A stretch of 34,535 bases of DNA, taken from NCBI RefSeq assembly GCF_001043955.1, contig NZ_LABZ01000052.1, forward strand, positions 1 through 34,535, in the 5' to 3' direction. This stretch comes from Methylobacterium tarhaniae. Lineage in GTDB: Bacteria > Pseudomonadota > Alphaproteobacteria > Rhizobiales > Beijerinckiaceae. A program made the translations under genes and the position numbers. The notes under the pieces were generated by a model. The model saw only the letters and a program-made list of their open reading frames with translations, had not been told where the DNA came from and did not search any database. Positions 1-6,991 of the stretch are shown here, piece after piece (the stretch's first letter is position 1; the number at the start of each line of letters is the position of its first letter).

Positions 1-1
1 G

Positions 2-1450
2 GGCGCCCGCCACAACATGGAGGATTTCGTCAACGACGAGTGGGCGAGCTTCGCTCAGCTCGCCTGGACCGACATGCGCACCACCTCGGGCTCGTGGCGG
101 GTGGCGCGGGACTTCCCCAACCTGCCGGCCTGGATCGTCAAGGCGGTCGGCGGCTCCACGGTGCACTGGGCCGGCGCGTCCTTGCGCTTCGAGGAGCACG
201 AATTCCGCATCCGCGACCATTACGGCGCAATGCCGGGCGCCAACCTCCTCGACTGGCCGATCACCCGGGCCGAGCTCGATCCCTGGTACGAGAAGGCCGA
301 GGACCGGATGGGCGTGACCCGCACCAACGGCATCCCGGGCCTGCCAGGCAACAACAACTTCAAGGTGCTGGAGGCCGGCGCCCGCCGCGTCGGCTACAAG
401 GAGGTCCATACCGGCCGGATGGCGATCAACAGCGAGGAGCGCCACGACCGCGGATCCTGCCAGCAGATCGGCTTCTGCTTCCAGGGCTGCAAGTCGGGGG
501 CGAAGTGGTCGACGCTGATCGCCGAGATTCCCCGCGGCGAGGAGACCGGCAACCTGGAGGTCCGCCCGAACTGCATGGCGCTGCGTATCGAGCACGACGC
601 CTCCGGCAAGGTGACGGGGGTCGTCTATGCCGACGCGGAAGGCAGGCTGCAGCGCCAGAAGGCCCGCATCGTCGCGGTGGCCGGCAACTCGATCGAGAGC
701 CCACGGCTGCTCCTCAACAGCGCCTCGTCGATGTTCCCGGACGGGCTCGCCAACTCGTCGGGACAGGTCGGCCGCAACTACATGCGGCACATGACCGGCA
801 GCGTCTACGGCGTATTCGAGAAGTCGGTGCACATGTATCGCGGCACCACCATGGCGGGCATCGTCCGGGACGAGGCGCACCACGATCCCCGGCGCGGCTT
901 CTCCGGCGGCTACGAGATGGAGACCGTCTCCCTGGGCGTGCCGTTCATGGCGGCCTTCCTCAATCCCGGCGCCTGGGGCCGCTCCTTCACCAGCGCCATG
1001 GAGCAGTATCCGCGCATGGCCGGGATGTGGCTCGTCGGCGAGGACATGCCGCAGGAGACGAACCGCATCACCCTCGACCCGACGGTCAAGGACAAGCACG
1101 GCATGCCGGTGGCGAGCGTGCATTACGACGACCACCCCAACGACGTCGCGATGCGCAACCACGCCTACAAGCAGGGCGCGGCGATCTACGAGGCGGTCGG
1201 CGCCACGGTCACCTATCCGGTCACGCCCTATCCGAGCACCCACAACATGGGCACCAACCGGATGAGCGCGAAGCCGCGGGACGGGGTGCTGAACAAGTTC
1301 GGCCAAACCCACGACGTGAAGAACCTGTTCGTCTCCGACGGCAGCCAGTTCACCTCCGGGGCGGCCTGCAACCCGACCTTGACCATCGTGGCGCTCGCCC
1401 TGCGCCAGGCCGACCATATCGCCGGTGCGATGCAAAGGCGGGACATCTGA
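2..1450 (+). CDS. GMC-family FAD oxidoreductase, C-terminal part (5' end outside the window)
   Basis: The reading frame is already open at base 2, so the FAD-binding Rossmann N-terminus lies to the left. What is seen matches the membrane-associated gluconate/sugar dehydrogenase branch of GMC oxidoreductases: the segment VGGSTVHWAGASLRF is the conserved stretch after the nucleotide-binding fold, and the C-terminal GMC domain carries the active-site His in STHNMGTNRM (codon at 1241) and the Asn in AACNPTLTIVAL (codon at 1370). Known family members oxidise alcohol or sugar hydroxyls and pass electrons to a c-type cytochrome or quinone in the periplasm; the substrate cannot be read from the sequence. 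The stop codon overlaps the ATG of the next gene by one base (TGATG), indicating translational coupling. Apart from the missing start the frame is intact. Confidence 0.9.
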   Translation, partial: GARHNMEDFVNDEWASFAQLAWTDMRTTSGSWRVARDFPNLPAWIVKAVGGSTVHWAGASLRFEEHEFRIRDHYGAMPGANLLDWPITRAELDPWYEKAEDRMGVTRTNGIPGLPGNNNFKVLEAGARRVGYKEVHTGRMAINSEERHDRGSCQQIGFCFQGCKSGAKWSTLIAEIPRGEETGNLEVRPNCMALRIEHDASGKVTGVVYADAEGRLQRQKARIVAVAGNSIESPRLLLNSASSMFPDGLANSSGQVGRNYMRHMTGSVYGVFEKSVHMYRGTTMAGIVRDEAHHDPRRGFSGGYEMETVSLGVPFMAAFLNPGAWGRSFTSAMEQYPRMAGMWLVGEDMPQETNRITLDPTVKDKHGMPVASVHYDDHPNDVAMRNHAYKQGAAIYEAVGATVTYPVTPYPSTHNMGTNRMSAKPRDGVLNKFGQTHDVKNLFVSDGSQFTSGAACNPTLTIVALALRQADHIAGAMQRRDI

Positions 1451-1839
1451 TGCGCGTCCTCGTCCTGCCCCTGCTCGCGGCCCTCTCCGCGGGCCCCCTC
1501 CTCGCGCCGGGCGCCTTCACCGGGATCGCCTTGGCCCAAGGCTCGCCGACCCCGGCCGCCCCGCCGCGCCAGCCCGGCGGCGCCGCGGCCTATCCGGACA
1601 GCCCGGGCGGGACGCCGGCGGCCGAGCGGGAGGGCCGCTCGGTCGCGACCGACCATGCCGCCTGCGCGGGGTCCGGCCCGTGCCCGGCGGCGCCCGGCCC
1701 TTCCGGCGCGGCCGATGCGAGCCGCACCGCGGCGCCGAGCAGCTCGGTCGGCCAGGCCGGCCCGGTGCCGAGCACCGCCTACCCGGACGCTCCGGGCGGG
1801 ATGCCGTCGAACCGGCCGGACGGCACGGCGCCACGCTGA
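1450..1839 (+). CDS. Small secreted Pro/Gly-rich protein coupled to the GMC oxidoreductase
   Basis: A 129-residue protein starting at the ATG that overlaps the oxidoreductase stop. Residues 1-30 form a clear Sec signal peptide (hydrophobic leucine/alanine core, cleavage expected after IALA). The mature part is low complexity, rich in Pro, Gly, Ala and Ser, with two Cys (AACAGSGPC). A ten-residue motif is present twice: AYPDSPGGTP near residue 45 and AYPDAPGGMP near residue 112. I do not recognise a family. The overlap suggests that it is made with the oxidoreductase and works in the periplasm, perhaps as an accessory or anchoring peptide; that role is inference. Composition alone would make it doubtful, but the signal peptide, the coupling and the repeated motif support a real gene. 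Confidence 0.65.
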   Translation: MRVLVLPLLAALSAGPLLAPGAFTGIALAQGSPTPAAPPRQPGGAAAYPDSPGGTPAAEREGRSVATDHAACAGSGPCPAAPGPSGAADASRTAAPSSSVGQAGPVPSTAYPDAPGGMPSNRPDGTAPR

Positions 1840-1859
1840 CGGCGGCCCGGGCTCTCCGC

Positions 1860-1892
1860 GATCCCGGATGCCGGGGAGGCGCATCCGGGGTC
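1860..1892 (+). terminator. GC-rich hairpin after the oxidoreductase pair
   Basis: GATCCCGGATGC (1860-1871) pairs with GCATCCGGGGTC (1881-1892) over 12 positions, one of them a G-T wobble, with a 9-base loop. It begins 20 bases after the stop of the secreted protein. There is no T-run behind it, so it may be a weak terminator or an mRNA 3'-end stabiliser. Confidence 0.4.
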
Positions 1893-2052
1893 GGCTCCCG
1901 GCCAACCAAGGCCAAAACAGATGCCGCCGGGGGCAATCATTAGGCAAGATGCGAAGTAGAACTCTCGGGAAGAATTCAATTCGGTCCTGTTAGGGCGCTG
2001 GTAAGGGGCCGCTGTGCATCGTGCCGGCACTTCCCGTCGGCGGCCCTTGCCC

Positions 2053-2994
2053 ATGATTTCAACCAGCCACGCGCATGTGACCGCGATCGTCACGCGGGTT
2101 CATCTGCGCTCGGGCGCGGAGGGCGACTTCGCACGATGGCAGGCTGCCCTGACCCGGGCGGCCGGCGAGGCGCCGGGCTTCGTCAGCCTGGAGGTGGCTC
2201 CGGTCGCTCCCGAGGCGTCGGACTGGCACGTGGTGCAGCGCTTCCGCGATGCGGCGGCACTCGCGGCCTGGCGCGACGGCCCGGCCAGGGCGGCGTGCCT
2301 GACGACGCTCGCGCCCCTGCTCCATCCCGACCACCCCGCCGCCCCGGACGAGGCGGCCCCCGACTTCCACGACCTCGCCTGCGTGACCGAGGTGATCGCC
2401 ACGCGGGTGGAGCCCGGGCGGGAGCCGGCCTTCCGCGCCTGGGCCGAGGCGGCGCAGGCCGCGCAGGCGCAGTTCCCCGGCTATGCGGGAACGCTCGTCC
2501 AGGCGCCCCTGCCGCCGCAGATCCCCTACTGGACGACGCTCGTGCGCTTCGCGACGCCGGCCCAGCTCGATGCCTGGCTCGGCTCGCCCGAGCGCCAGGC
2601 GCTGCTCCGCCAGGCCGATCCGGCGGTCGCGACCTGGACCAGCCGGAGGCTCGCCGCCCCCTTCGCCGGCTGGTTCCCGGAGGAGGGCGGTGCCGCTCCG
2701 CCGGCCTGGAAGCAGACGGCCCTGGTGCTGCTCGTGCTGTTTCCGGTGGTGATGCTGGAGATCCGCTTCCTCAGCCCGCTCACCGCCGGGCTGCCGACGG
2801 CCGTCGCGACCTTCATCGGCAACGCGATCAGCGTGTCCTTGGTCTCCTGGCTGCTGATGGGCCTCGCCACCGCCGCCCTCGGCTGGTGGCTCACTCCGGC
2901 GCCGAACCGGCGCCGGCGCATTGAGTTTCTCGGCGCCTGCGTCATGCTGGGCCTGTACGCGGCCGAGATCGCCCTGTTCACCGTCCTGCCCTAG
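2053..2994 (+). CDS. Antibiotic biosynthesis monooxygenase (ABM)-domain membrane protein
   Basis: A protein of 313 residues with two tandem dimeric alpha/beta-barrel (ABM-like) domains: the first starts at HVTAIVTRVHLRSG and the second at ACVTEVIATRVEPGRE. These are followed by about 90 residues holding three hydrophobic segments (ALVLLVLFPVVMLEIRFL, a stretch around VSLVSWLLMGLATAALGWW, and ACVMLGLYAAEIALFTVL). ABM domains occur in small heme- or quinone-modifying enzymes, but in this membrane-fused family the activity is not established. The ATG at 2053 fits the domain start; a GTG at 2014 in the same frame has a better ribosome binding site (AAGGGG) and would add 13 residues. The guanine deaminase gene begins 21 bases downstream on the same strand, so the two may be co-transcribed. 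Confidence 0.8.
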   Translation: MISTSHAHVTAIVTRVHLRSGAEGDFARWQAALTRAAGEAPGFVSLEVAPVAPEASDWHVVQRFRDAAALAAWRDGPARAACLTTLAPLLHPDHPAAPDEAAPDFHDLACVTEVIATRVEPGREPAFRAWAEAAQAAQAQFPGYAGTLVQAPLPPQIPYWTTLVRFATPAQLDAWLGSPERQALLRQADPAVATWTSRRLAAPFAGWFPEEGGAAPPAWKQTALVLLVLFPVVMLEIRFLSPLTAGLPTAVATFIGNAISVSLVSWLLMGLATAALGWWLTPAPNRRRRIEFLGACVMLGLYAAEIALFTVLP

Positions 2995-3015
2995 AGGCGA
3001 GAAAAGGAACCCGAG

Positions 3016-3516
3016 ATGAGCGACGACAAGACGATCACCGACGACGACAAGGCCTTCATGGCGCGGGCCATCGCGCTGTCCGAGAAGACCTCGCTCATCG
3101 ACAGCGCCGGCGGGGTGTTCGGCAGCGTGATCGTGCAGGACGGCAAGATCCTGGCCGAGGGCGCGAACCGCGTGGTCGCCGAGAACGATCCGACCTGGCA
3201 CGGCGAGATCGACGCGATCCGCAAGGCCTGCAAGGCGCAAGGCAGCTTCAAGCTGCGCGACGCCACCCTCTATACCAGCGCCGAGCCCTGTCCGATGTGC
3301 ATGGCGGCGGCCTATTGGGCCGGCATCAAGACGATCTACTACGCCTCGACGAACGAGGACGCGCTGCGCTACGGCGATTTCGACGACAGCATGATCTACG
3401 GCGAGCTGAAGAAGCCGGTGGGCGAGCGCTCGATCCCGACCCGCCAGATGATGCGCGCCGAGGCCGTCGAGGTCTGGAAGAAGTACCACGACAAGGACGA
3501 TCGCGTTCCGTATTGA
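3016..3516 (+). CDS. guaD: Guanine deaminase-type nucleoside/base deaminase
   Basis: A 166-residue cytidine-deaminase-fold zinc enzyme. The zinc site is complete: H62 and the catalytic E64 in TWHGEIDAIRKACK, and C92 and C95 in SAEPCPMCMAAAYWAG. The phrases NDPTWHGEIDAIRKAC, FDDSMIYGELKKPVGERSIP and a C-terminal KKYHDKDDRVPY are characteristic of the small bacterial guanine deaminase GuaD (Bacillus subtilis type), rather than of TadA or CMP deaminases. The expected reaction is guanine + water giving xanthine + ammonia in the cytoplasm. Xanthine is the classic substrate of the kind of molybdenum hydroxylase encoded at 13570-17132, so the two could act in sequence although they are not adjacent. 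An AAAGGAA ribosome binding site precedes the ATG. Another purine or pterin base as substrate cannot be excluded. Confidence 0.88.
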   Translation: MSDDKTITDDDKAFMARAIALSEKTSLIDSAGGVFGSVIVQDGKILAEGANRVVAENDPTWHGEIDAIRKACKAQGSFKLRDATLYTSAEPCPMCMAAAYWAGIKTIYYASTNEDALRYGDFDDSMIYGELKKPVGERSIPTRQMMRAEAVEVWKKYHDKDDRVPY

Positions 3517-3764
3517 TGGCGTGAGCCGAAACGCTGCCGTTTTTGAAAGAACCGCCGCTGGTTTTCAGCACAAACCGGCGGCACATCAAAAGGGGTGGCG
3601 AACGCTCCCTATCGCGCAGGGTCAAGCGCAAGCCCCTCCCGTTCCCGAACGACCGGAGCGTCGGCGGGGGGAGAGCCGGAAGGCGGGGAAGTCGCGATGA
3701 AGCGGCGGCGCCTTGCCTCCGTCGCAGGAAGGCGGACGCTGCGCGGATGTGGTGCTGGCTTCCA

Positions 3765-3817
3765 GAGCATTGCCCGACGAGGCGGATACCGGTTCGTGGG
3801 ACGATACGGCAAAATCA
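3765..3817. repeat. Degenerate copy of a short Rhizobiales intergenic repeat
   Basis: The string begins GAGCATTGCCCGACGAGG and continues with GGATACCGGTTCGTGGGACG. This resembles, from memory, the very abundant short palindromic intergenic elements of Rhizobiales genomes that begin with GAGCAT and carry GGATACCGGTTCG in the middle. Only one copy was noticed in the window. The identification rests on recall, not on a search. Confidence 0.45.
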
Positions 3818-3824
3818 TCAATCC

Positions 3825-3869
3825 AGAACGGCACACGACCCGCGACCGTGTGCCGTTCTTTAGTTATTT
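3825..3869 (+). terminator. Strong rho-independent terminator
   Basis: A perfect 13-bp stem, AGAACGGCACACG (3825-3837) with CGTGTGCCGTTCT (3847-3859), 9-base loop, followed on the plus strand by TTTAGTTATTTTT. It lies 309 bases after the guaD stop, so it would end either a long 3' untranslated tail or a separate transcript that starts within 3517-3824. On the minus strand the sequence after the stem is not T-rich. Confidence 0.85.
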
Positions 3870-3980
3870 TTGCTTCAGCCCCAGTCGTCCGGGAAAGAGG
3901 GCGACTTGCCATGGCGGGCCCGCCCGCGCGGTACGCCCGTGGATCGCCGTCGTGAAGCGGAGGCGTCCGCCGACTCGCTG

Positions 3981-4307
3981 TCACGCCCGCCCTGCGACCG
4001 GCATGTCGGCCAGCCTCGGCCGGGGCCGCTCGATCAGGGCGGCGGCGAGCATCGCTTCGAGCCGGATCAGGTCCTCGTCGGGCTCGGGCTGCCAGCCGCA
4101 GCCGCAGCGGGGCGCCGGGCCGTGCAGGGAGGCGATCTGGCGATAGAGGGTGCCGACCGTGCGGGCCGCCGCTTCGAGCGCCGCCATCGGCGGCAGCGGA
4201 CCTCTCTCCAGGGCGTCCCAGAAAGCCAGCGTCAGGGCCTGCTCCAGGGCGGCCTGCCCCCGCGCCTCGGCCTCGGCCATCTGCCGCTCGCGCTGGTGGA
4301 AGGTCAT
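3981..4307 (-). CDS. Hypothetical protein, 108 residues
   Basis: I do not recognise the family. The protein is mostly alpha-helical in appearance: an acidic/amphipathic first half (MTFHQRERQMAEAEARGQ), a middle segment with alanine-rich helices, then a CGCGW motif at residues 68-72 followed by PEPDEDLIRLEAMLAAAL. No signal peptide or membrane segment is visible. A GGGGAG ribosome binding site precedes the ATG at 4307. The start overlaps the stop of the upstream 40-residue gene (ATGA, four bases), so the two form a small operon. Normal high-GC codon use and the coupled start support a real gene of unknown function. Confidence 0.65.
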   Translation of the reverse strand: MTFHQRERQMAEAEARGQAALEQALTLAFWDALERGPLPPMAALEAAARTVGTLYRQIASLHGPAPRCGCGWQPEPDEDLIRLEAMLAAALIERPRPRLADMPVAGRA

Positions 4308-4426
4308 CGCGCACTCCCCGGCTCGCTGATCAGGCCGATCAGGCGTTCGAAGGACAGGCCGACGGGAGGCCATCCTTCGCGAATCAGACCCGCGCAACCG
4401 TGAATCAGGATCAGCGCTCGCGCCAT
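4304..4426 (-). CDS. Very small hypothetical protein, 40 residues
   Basis: A short frame, MARALILIHGCAGLIREGWP at the N-terminus and ERLIGLISEPGSAR at the C-terminus, whose TGA overlaps the ATG of the 108-residue gene. The chosen ATG at 4426 is preceded at a good distance by GGAGG; an in-frame ATG at 4438 would add four residues. There is no signal peptide, and the peptide is too short for a reliable fold call. It may be a leader whose translation drives the next gene, or a small protein acting with it. Both are inferences. Confidence 0.5.
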   Translation of the reverse strand: MARALILIHGCAGLIREGWPPVGLSFERLIGLISEPGSAR

Positions 4427-4671
4427 CGAGGCCTCCATTTCGGATCATGCCGGGGATCGGCCCGCCTTCAATGCAGCAGGCCTTCCGCATTCGCAAGATC
4501 ATCGTGAAATATTGGAGGATTTCTATCTTGTGGCGATCCGTCTATATTGTGTTCTGAATTATGTAAGTTCCAGACTGCGGGAGGGGCCGAAGCGGATTGG
4601 CAGCGGCGTCGGGAGCGGCTACCTGGGGCACCCACCGATCCTCGCAGGCTCAAGACAAAGGCTCGAGACCG

Positions 4672-4935
4672 ATGACCGACACCCCGCCCGACCGCCTCAG
4701 CACCGATCCGCGCAGCCCCTTCCACGACGCCGCCCTGCTCGAGCGCGGCGTCGGCGTGCGCTTCAAGGGCGTCGAGAAGACCAATGTCGAGGAGTATTGC
4801 GTGAGCGAGGGCTGGGTGCGGCTCGCCGCCGGCAACGCCCGCGACCGGTTCGGCAATCCGATGACCGTGAAGCTGAAGGGTCCGGTCGAGCCGTATTTCC
4901 GCAGCGCCGAGGCCGGCGCGACCGACGCCGGGTAG
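4672..4935 (+). CDS. DUF3297 family protein
   Basis: An 87-residue protein matching the conserved small family DUF3297: DRLSTDPRSPFHDAALLERG at the N-terminus, then GVEKTNVEEYCVSEGWVRLA, and GNPMTVKLKGPVEPYF near the C-terminus. The family is widespread in Proteobacteria, about 80-90 residues long, cytosolic and of unknown function, so the length is normal. The ATG at 4672 is where family members begin. The 233 bases upstream (4439-4671), shared with the divergent minus-strand pair, include an AT-rich stretch around 4501-4565 that probably holds promoters for both directions; no clear -35/-10 pair with correct spacing was found there. Confidence 0.9.
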   Translation: MTDTPPDRLSTDPRSPFHDAALLERGVGVRFKGVEKTNVEEYCVSEGWVRLAAGNARDRFGNPMTVKLKGPVEPYFRSAEAGATDAG

Positions 4936-5399
4936 CGGGCGCGGGTGCCGGACCCCTGCGCGCCGCCTGCCGGGGGCTCGGGGCCCCTCAGGCCTGCTCT
5001 CCCGACACCGTTGCGGCGAGGGGGAGCGCCGTCGGGGCGGCCCGGACGGCGACGAGGCTGGCCGAGTGTCGTGGCCGGGGCGTTCGGCGCCCCGCAGCGA
5101 TGAGCCGATCTCGATCGGCGCAGGCGTCGCGGTCGTCGCGATCGGCAGGTCGCGCGCGGAGCCCGGACGGAACTGCGAGCCCTCAGACGGCGGAGCCGCG
5201 CCCGGGCGATCGGCCGGATCCAGCCTGGACGCATGACGGCCTGCGGATCGCCTTACGACATGCGACCGATGGCTTCGGGCGATCCCCCCATGATCGCTTT
5301 CGCAAGGCGGATTTCGGCTTCGCCCGGATGTGTGGAGCCAGAGGCTCCGCCGCGGAGGCTTGTGATATCGGTTGCGGAAGCGATCGTCCGGAACCGGGA
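4936..5399. other. Intergenic interval between convergent DUF3297 and VOC genes
   Basis: No gene was recognised in 464 bases. Two compact hairpins are present: CGGGGCG (5076-5082) with CGCCCCG (5088-5094) around TTCGG, and GCCGAT (5104-5109) with ATCGGC (5114-5119). They lie between convergent genes and could end transcription from either side, but neither has a T-run. Codon-like GC periodicity looks weak and the open frames are proline/arginine-rich shadows. Confidence 0.5.
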
Positions 5400-5897
5400 T
5401 CAGGGGGAGCGGGCGGCACCCTCCGCCCGCAGGGCGGCGAGATCGAGGCGGCGGGTCACCATCTGCAGCCCGCCGGCCTCGTCCCGCGGCCACTCGGCTT
5501 CGGGCCGGTCCCGGTACAGCTCCACCCCGTTGCGGTCCGGATCGTCGAGGTAGAGCGCCTCGCTGACGCCGTGGTCGCTCGCGCCGGTGAGCGGGATCTC
5601 GGCGGTGTCGAGACGCGCGAGGGCGTCGGCGAGCGCCGCCCGGGTCGGGTAGAGGATCGCCACGTGGTAGAGCCCGGTGCTGCCGGGCGGCGGCGGTGCG
5701 CCGCCCGCGCTGTCCCAGGTGTTGAGACCGATATGGTGATGGTAGCCGCCGGCCGACACGAAGGCGGCCTGGGTGCCGTAGCGCTGCATCAGCGTGAAGC
5801 CGAGCACCCTGCAATAGAAGCCGAGCGCCCGGTCGAGATCCGCCACCCGCAGGTGGACATGCCCGATGCGGGTGCGCGGGTCGATCGGGTCGGTCAT
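5400..5897 (-). CDS. VOC superfamily (glyoxalase/extradiol dioxygenase-like) protein
   Basis: A 165-residue protein with a vicinal-oxygen-chelate fold. The N-terminal half opens with RIGHVHLRVADLDRALGFYC, the typical first beta-strand with candidate metal ligand His plus helix. A second His-rich strand is GGYHHHIGLNTW, and the closing strand DPDRNGVELYRDRP supplies the metal-binding Glu, as in CatE-type catechol 2,3-dioxygenases. The likely role is a metal-dependent ring-cleaving dioxygenase or related lyase; the substrate is unknown. The start at 5897 follows a purine-rich AGAGGAGAGAG ribosome binding site. The gene is divergent from the LysR regulator at 6014, the usual arrangement for a LysR target. 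Confidence 0.85.
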   Translation of the reverse strand: MTDPIDPRTRIGHVHLRVADLDRALGFYCRVLGFTLMQRYGTQAAFVSAGGYHHHIGLNTWDSAGGAPPPPGSTGLYHVAILYPTRAALADALARLDTAEIPLTGASDHGVSEALYLDDPDRNGVELYRDRPEAEWPRDEAGGLQMVTRRLDLAALRAEGAARSP

Positions 5898-5955
5898 GTC
5901 TCTCTCCTCTGGCGGCGCACATCCGGCGGCCTGCGCAGACTGCATCGTTTGAGAA

Positions 5956-6007
5956 TGTCCGGAAATCCGGCATCTCATATCATCACTTCACACGCCCAGA
6001 GTGAGAT
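5956..6007. promoter_or_regulatory. Candidate LysR operator between the divergent VOC and LysR genes
   Basis: The 116-base divergent spacer contains a perfect 12-base palindrome CCGGAAATCCGG (5959-5970, arms CCGGA/TCCGG), and a second pair of arms ATCTCA (5972-5977) and TGAGAT (6002-6007). LysR proteins bind dyads in such spacers. No exact T-N11-A core was confirmed, so the assignment is tentative. Confidence 0.4.
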
Positions 6008-6013
6008 CGAGCC

Positions 6014-6991
6014 GTGCCCGACCGGCTGACCGGAATGCAGATCTTCGTGCGCGTCGCCGCGACCGGCAGCTTCTCGGCGGCAGCCCGGGCGCTCGGCCTG
6101 TCGCAGAGCGGGGTCACCAAGCACGTCGCCGCCCTCGAGGACCGGCTCGGCGCCAGGCTCCTGCACCGTAGCACCCGCCGCCTGACCCTGACCGAGGCCG
6201 GCCGGCGCTACCTCGAGGCCTGCGAGCGCATCCTCGCCGAGATCGACGAGGCCGAGGCGGAGGCCGGCGCAGAGGCGGCCGAGCCTCGCGGCACTCTGCG
6301 GCTCAACGTGCCGGTCTCGTTCGGGGTCTTGCAGGTCGCCCCGATCCTGGCGGAGTTCGGGCAGGCCTATCCGGCGCTGACCGTCGAGCTGGGCCTCAAC
6401 GACCGGCCGGTCGACCTGATCGAGGAGGGCTGGGACCTGGCGCTCCGGGTCGGCCACATGCGGGATTCGAGCCTGGTCGCCCGGTTCCTCGCCCCGTGCC
6501 GGATGCGGGTCTGCGCCGCGCCGTCCTACCTGGCCGCAAACGGCCGGCCGCGGCGACCCGAGGATCTCGGCCAGCATAACTGCCTCGGCTACACGCTGGC
6601 GAGCAGCGACGGCTGGCGCTTCGAGGGCACCACCGTCGCGGTCGAGGGCTCGCTGCGCGCCTCGAACGGCGCCGCCCTGGTGGCCGCCGCCGCCGCCGGG
6701 CTCGGGGTGATCTACCAGCCGACCTTCCTGGTCGGCGACGCCCTGTGCCGGGGCAGTCTGGTCGCGCTCGATCTCGGAGACATCCCGTCCCTGCCGATCC
6801 ACGCCGTGATGCCCTCGCGCCGCCGCGCCCCCGCGAAGGTCAGGGCCCTTGTCGAGTTCGTGGCCGGCCGCTTCGCCGACCCGCCCTGGGACCGTGATCT
6901 GCCCGCTCCGCTCGGCGCTGACCAGCCGCTGCCCGCGGCCGGCGGCATCTCGGAAGCCACCGGGCGGCGGCCGCTCGCGAGGTCGGCATGA
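6014..6991 (+). CDS. LysR-family transcriptional regulator
   Basis: A 325-residue protein with an N-terminal winged helix-turn-helix (MQIFVRVAATGSFSAAARAL, then LGLSQSGVTKHVAALEDRLG) and a C-terminal effector-binding domain starting around residue 90 (RGTLRLNVPVSFGVLQVAPI). It belongs to the subgroup with DRLTGMxxFVRV at the start, which supports the GTG at 6014; an internal ATG at 6035 is the alternative. The C-terminus carries about 30 Pro/Ala/Arg-rich residues beyond the usual LysR end. It is expected to control the divergent VOC gene and possibly its own operon. The stop overlaps the next start by four bases (ATGA), so the downstream PAS-XRE gene is co-translated. Confidence 0.92.
   Translation: MPDRLTGMQIFVRVAATGSFSAAARALGLSQSGVTKHVAALEDRLGARLLHRSTRRLTLTEAGRRYLEACERILAEIDEAEAEAGAEAAEPRGTLRLNVPVSFGVLQVAPILAEFGQAYPALTVELGLNDRPVDLIEEGWDLALRVGHMRDSSLVARFLAPCRMRVCAAPSYLAANGRPRRPEDLGQHNCLGYTLASSDGWRFEGTTVAVEGSLRASNGAALVAAAAAGLGVIYQPTFLVGDALCRGSLVALDLGDIPSLPIHAVMPSRRRAPAKVRALVEFVAGRFADPPWDRDLPAPLGADQPLPAAGGISEATGRRPLARSA

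Larger units (their letters stand above)
3517..3980. other. Gene-poor interval after guaD
   Basis: No convincing gene was found in these 464 bases. They contain an 11-bp hairpin (3554-3564 with 3572-3582, one wobble pair, 7-base loop) without a T-run, a remnant of a short dispersed repeat (3765-3817) and a strong intrinsic terminator (3825-3869). Open frames here lack recognisable protein features. Confidence 0.6.

Noticed and set aside
40..1839. A 599-codon open frame overlapping the GMC oxidoreductase in another phase
   Set aside because: Most of it is an arginine/proline/glycine-rich shadow of the oxidoreductase; only its last 129 codons (from 1450) have protein character.
4546..4572. Two GTTC words near the DUF3297 promoter, considered as a LexA box
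   Set aside because: They are separated by 12 bases rather than the seven required.
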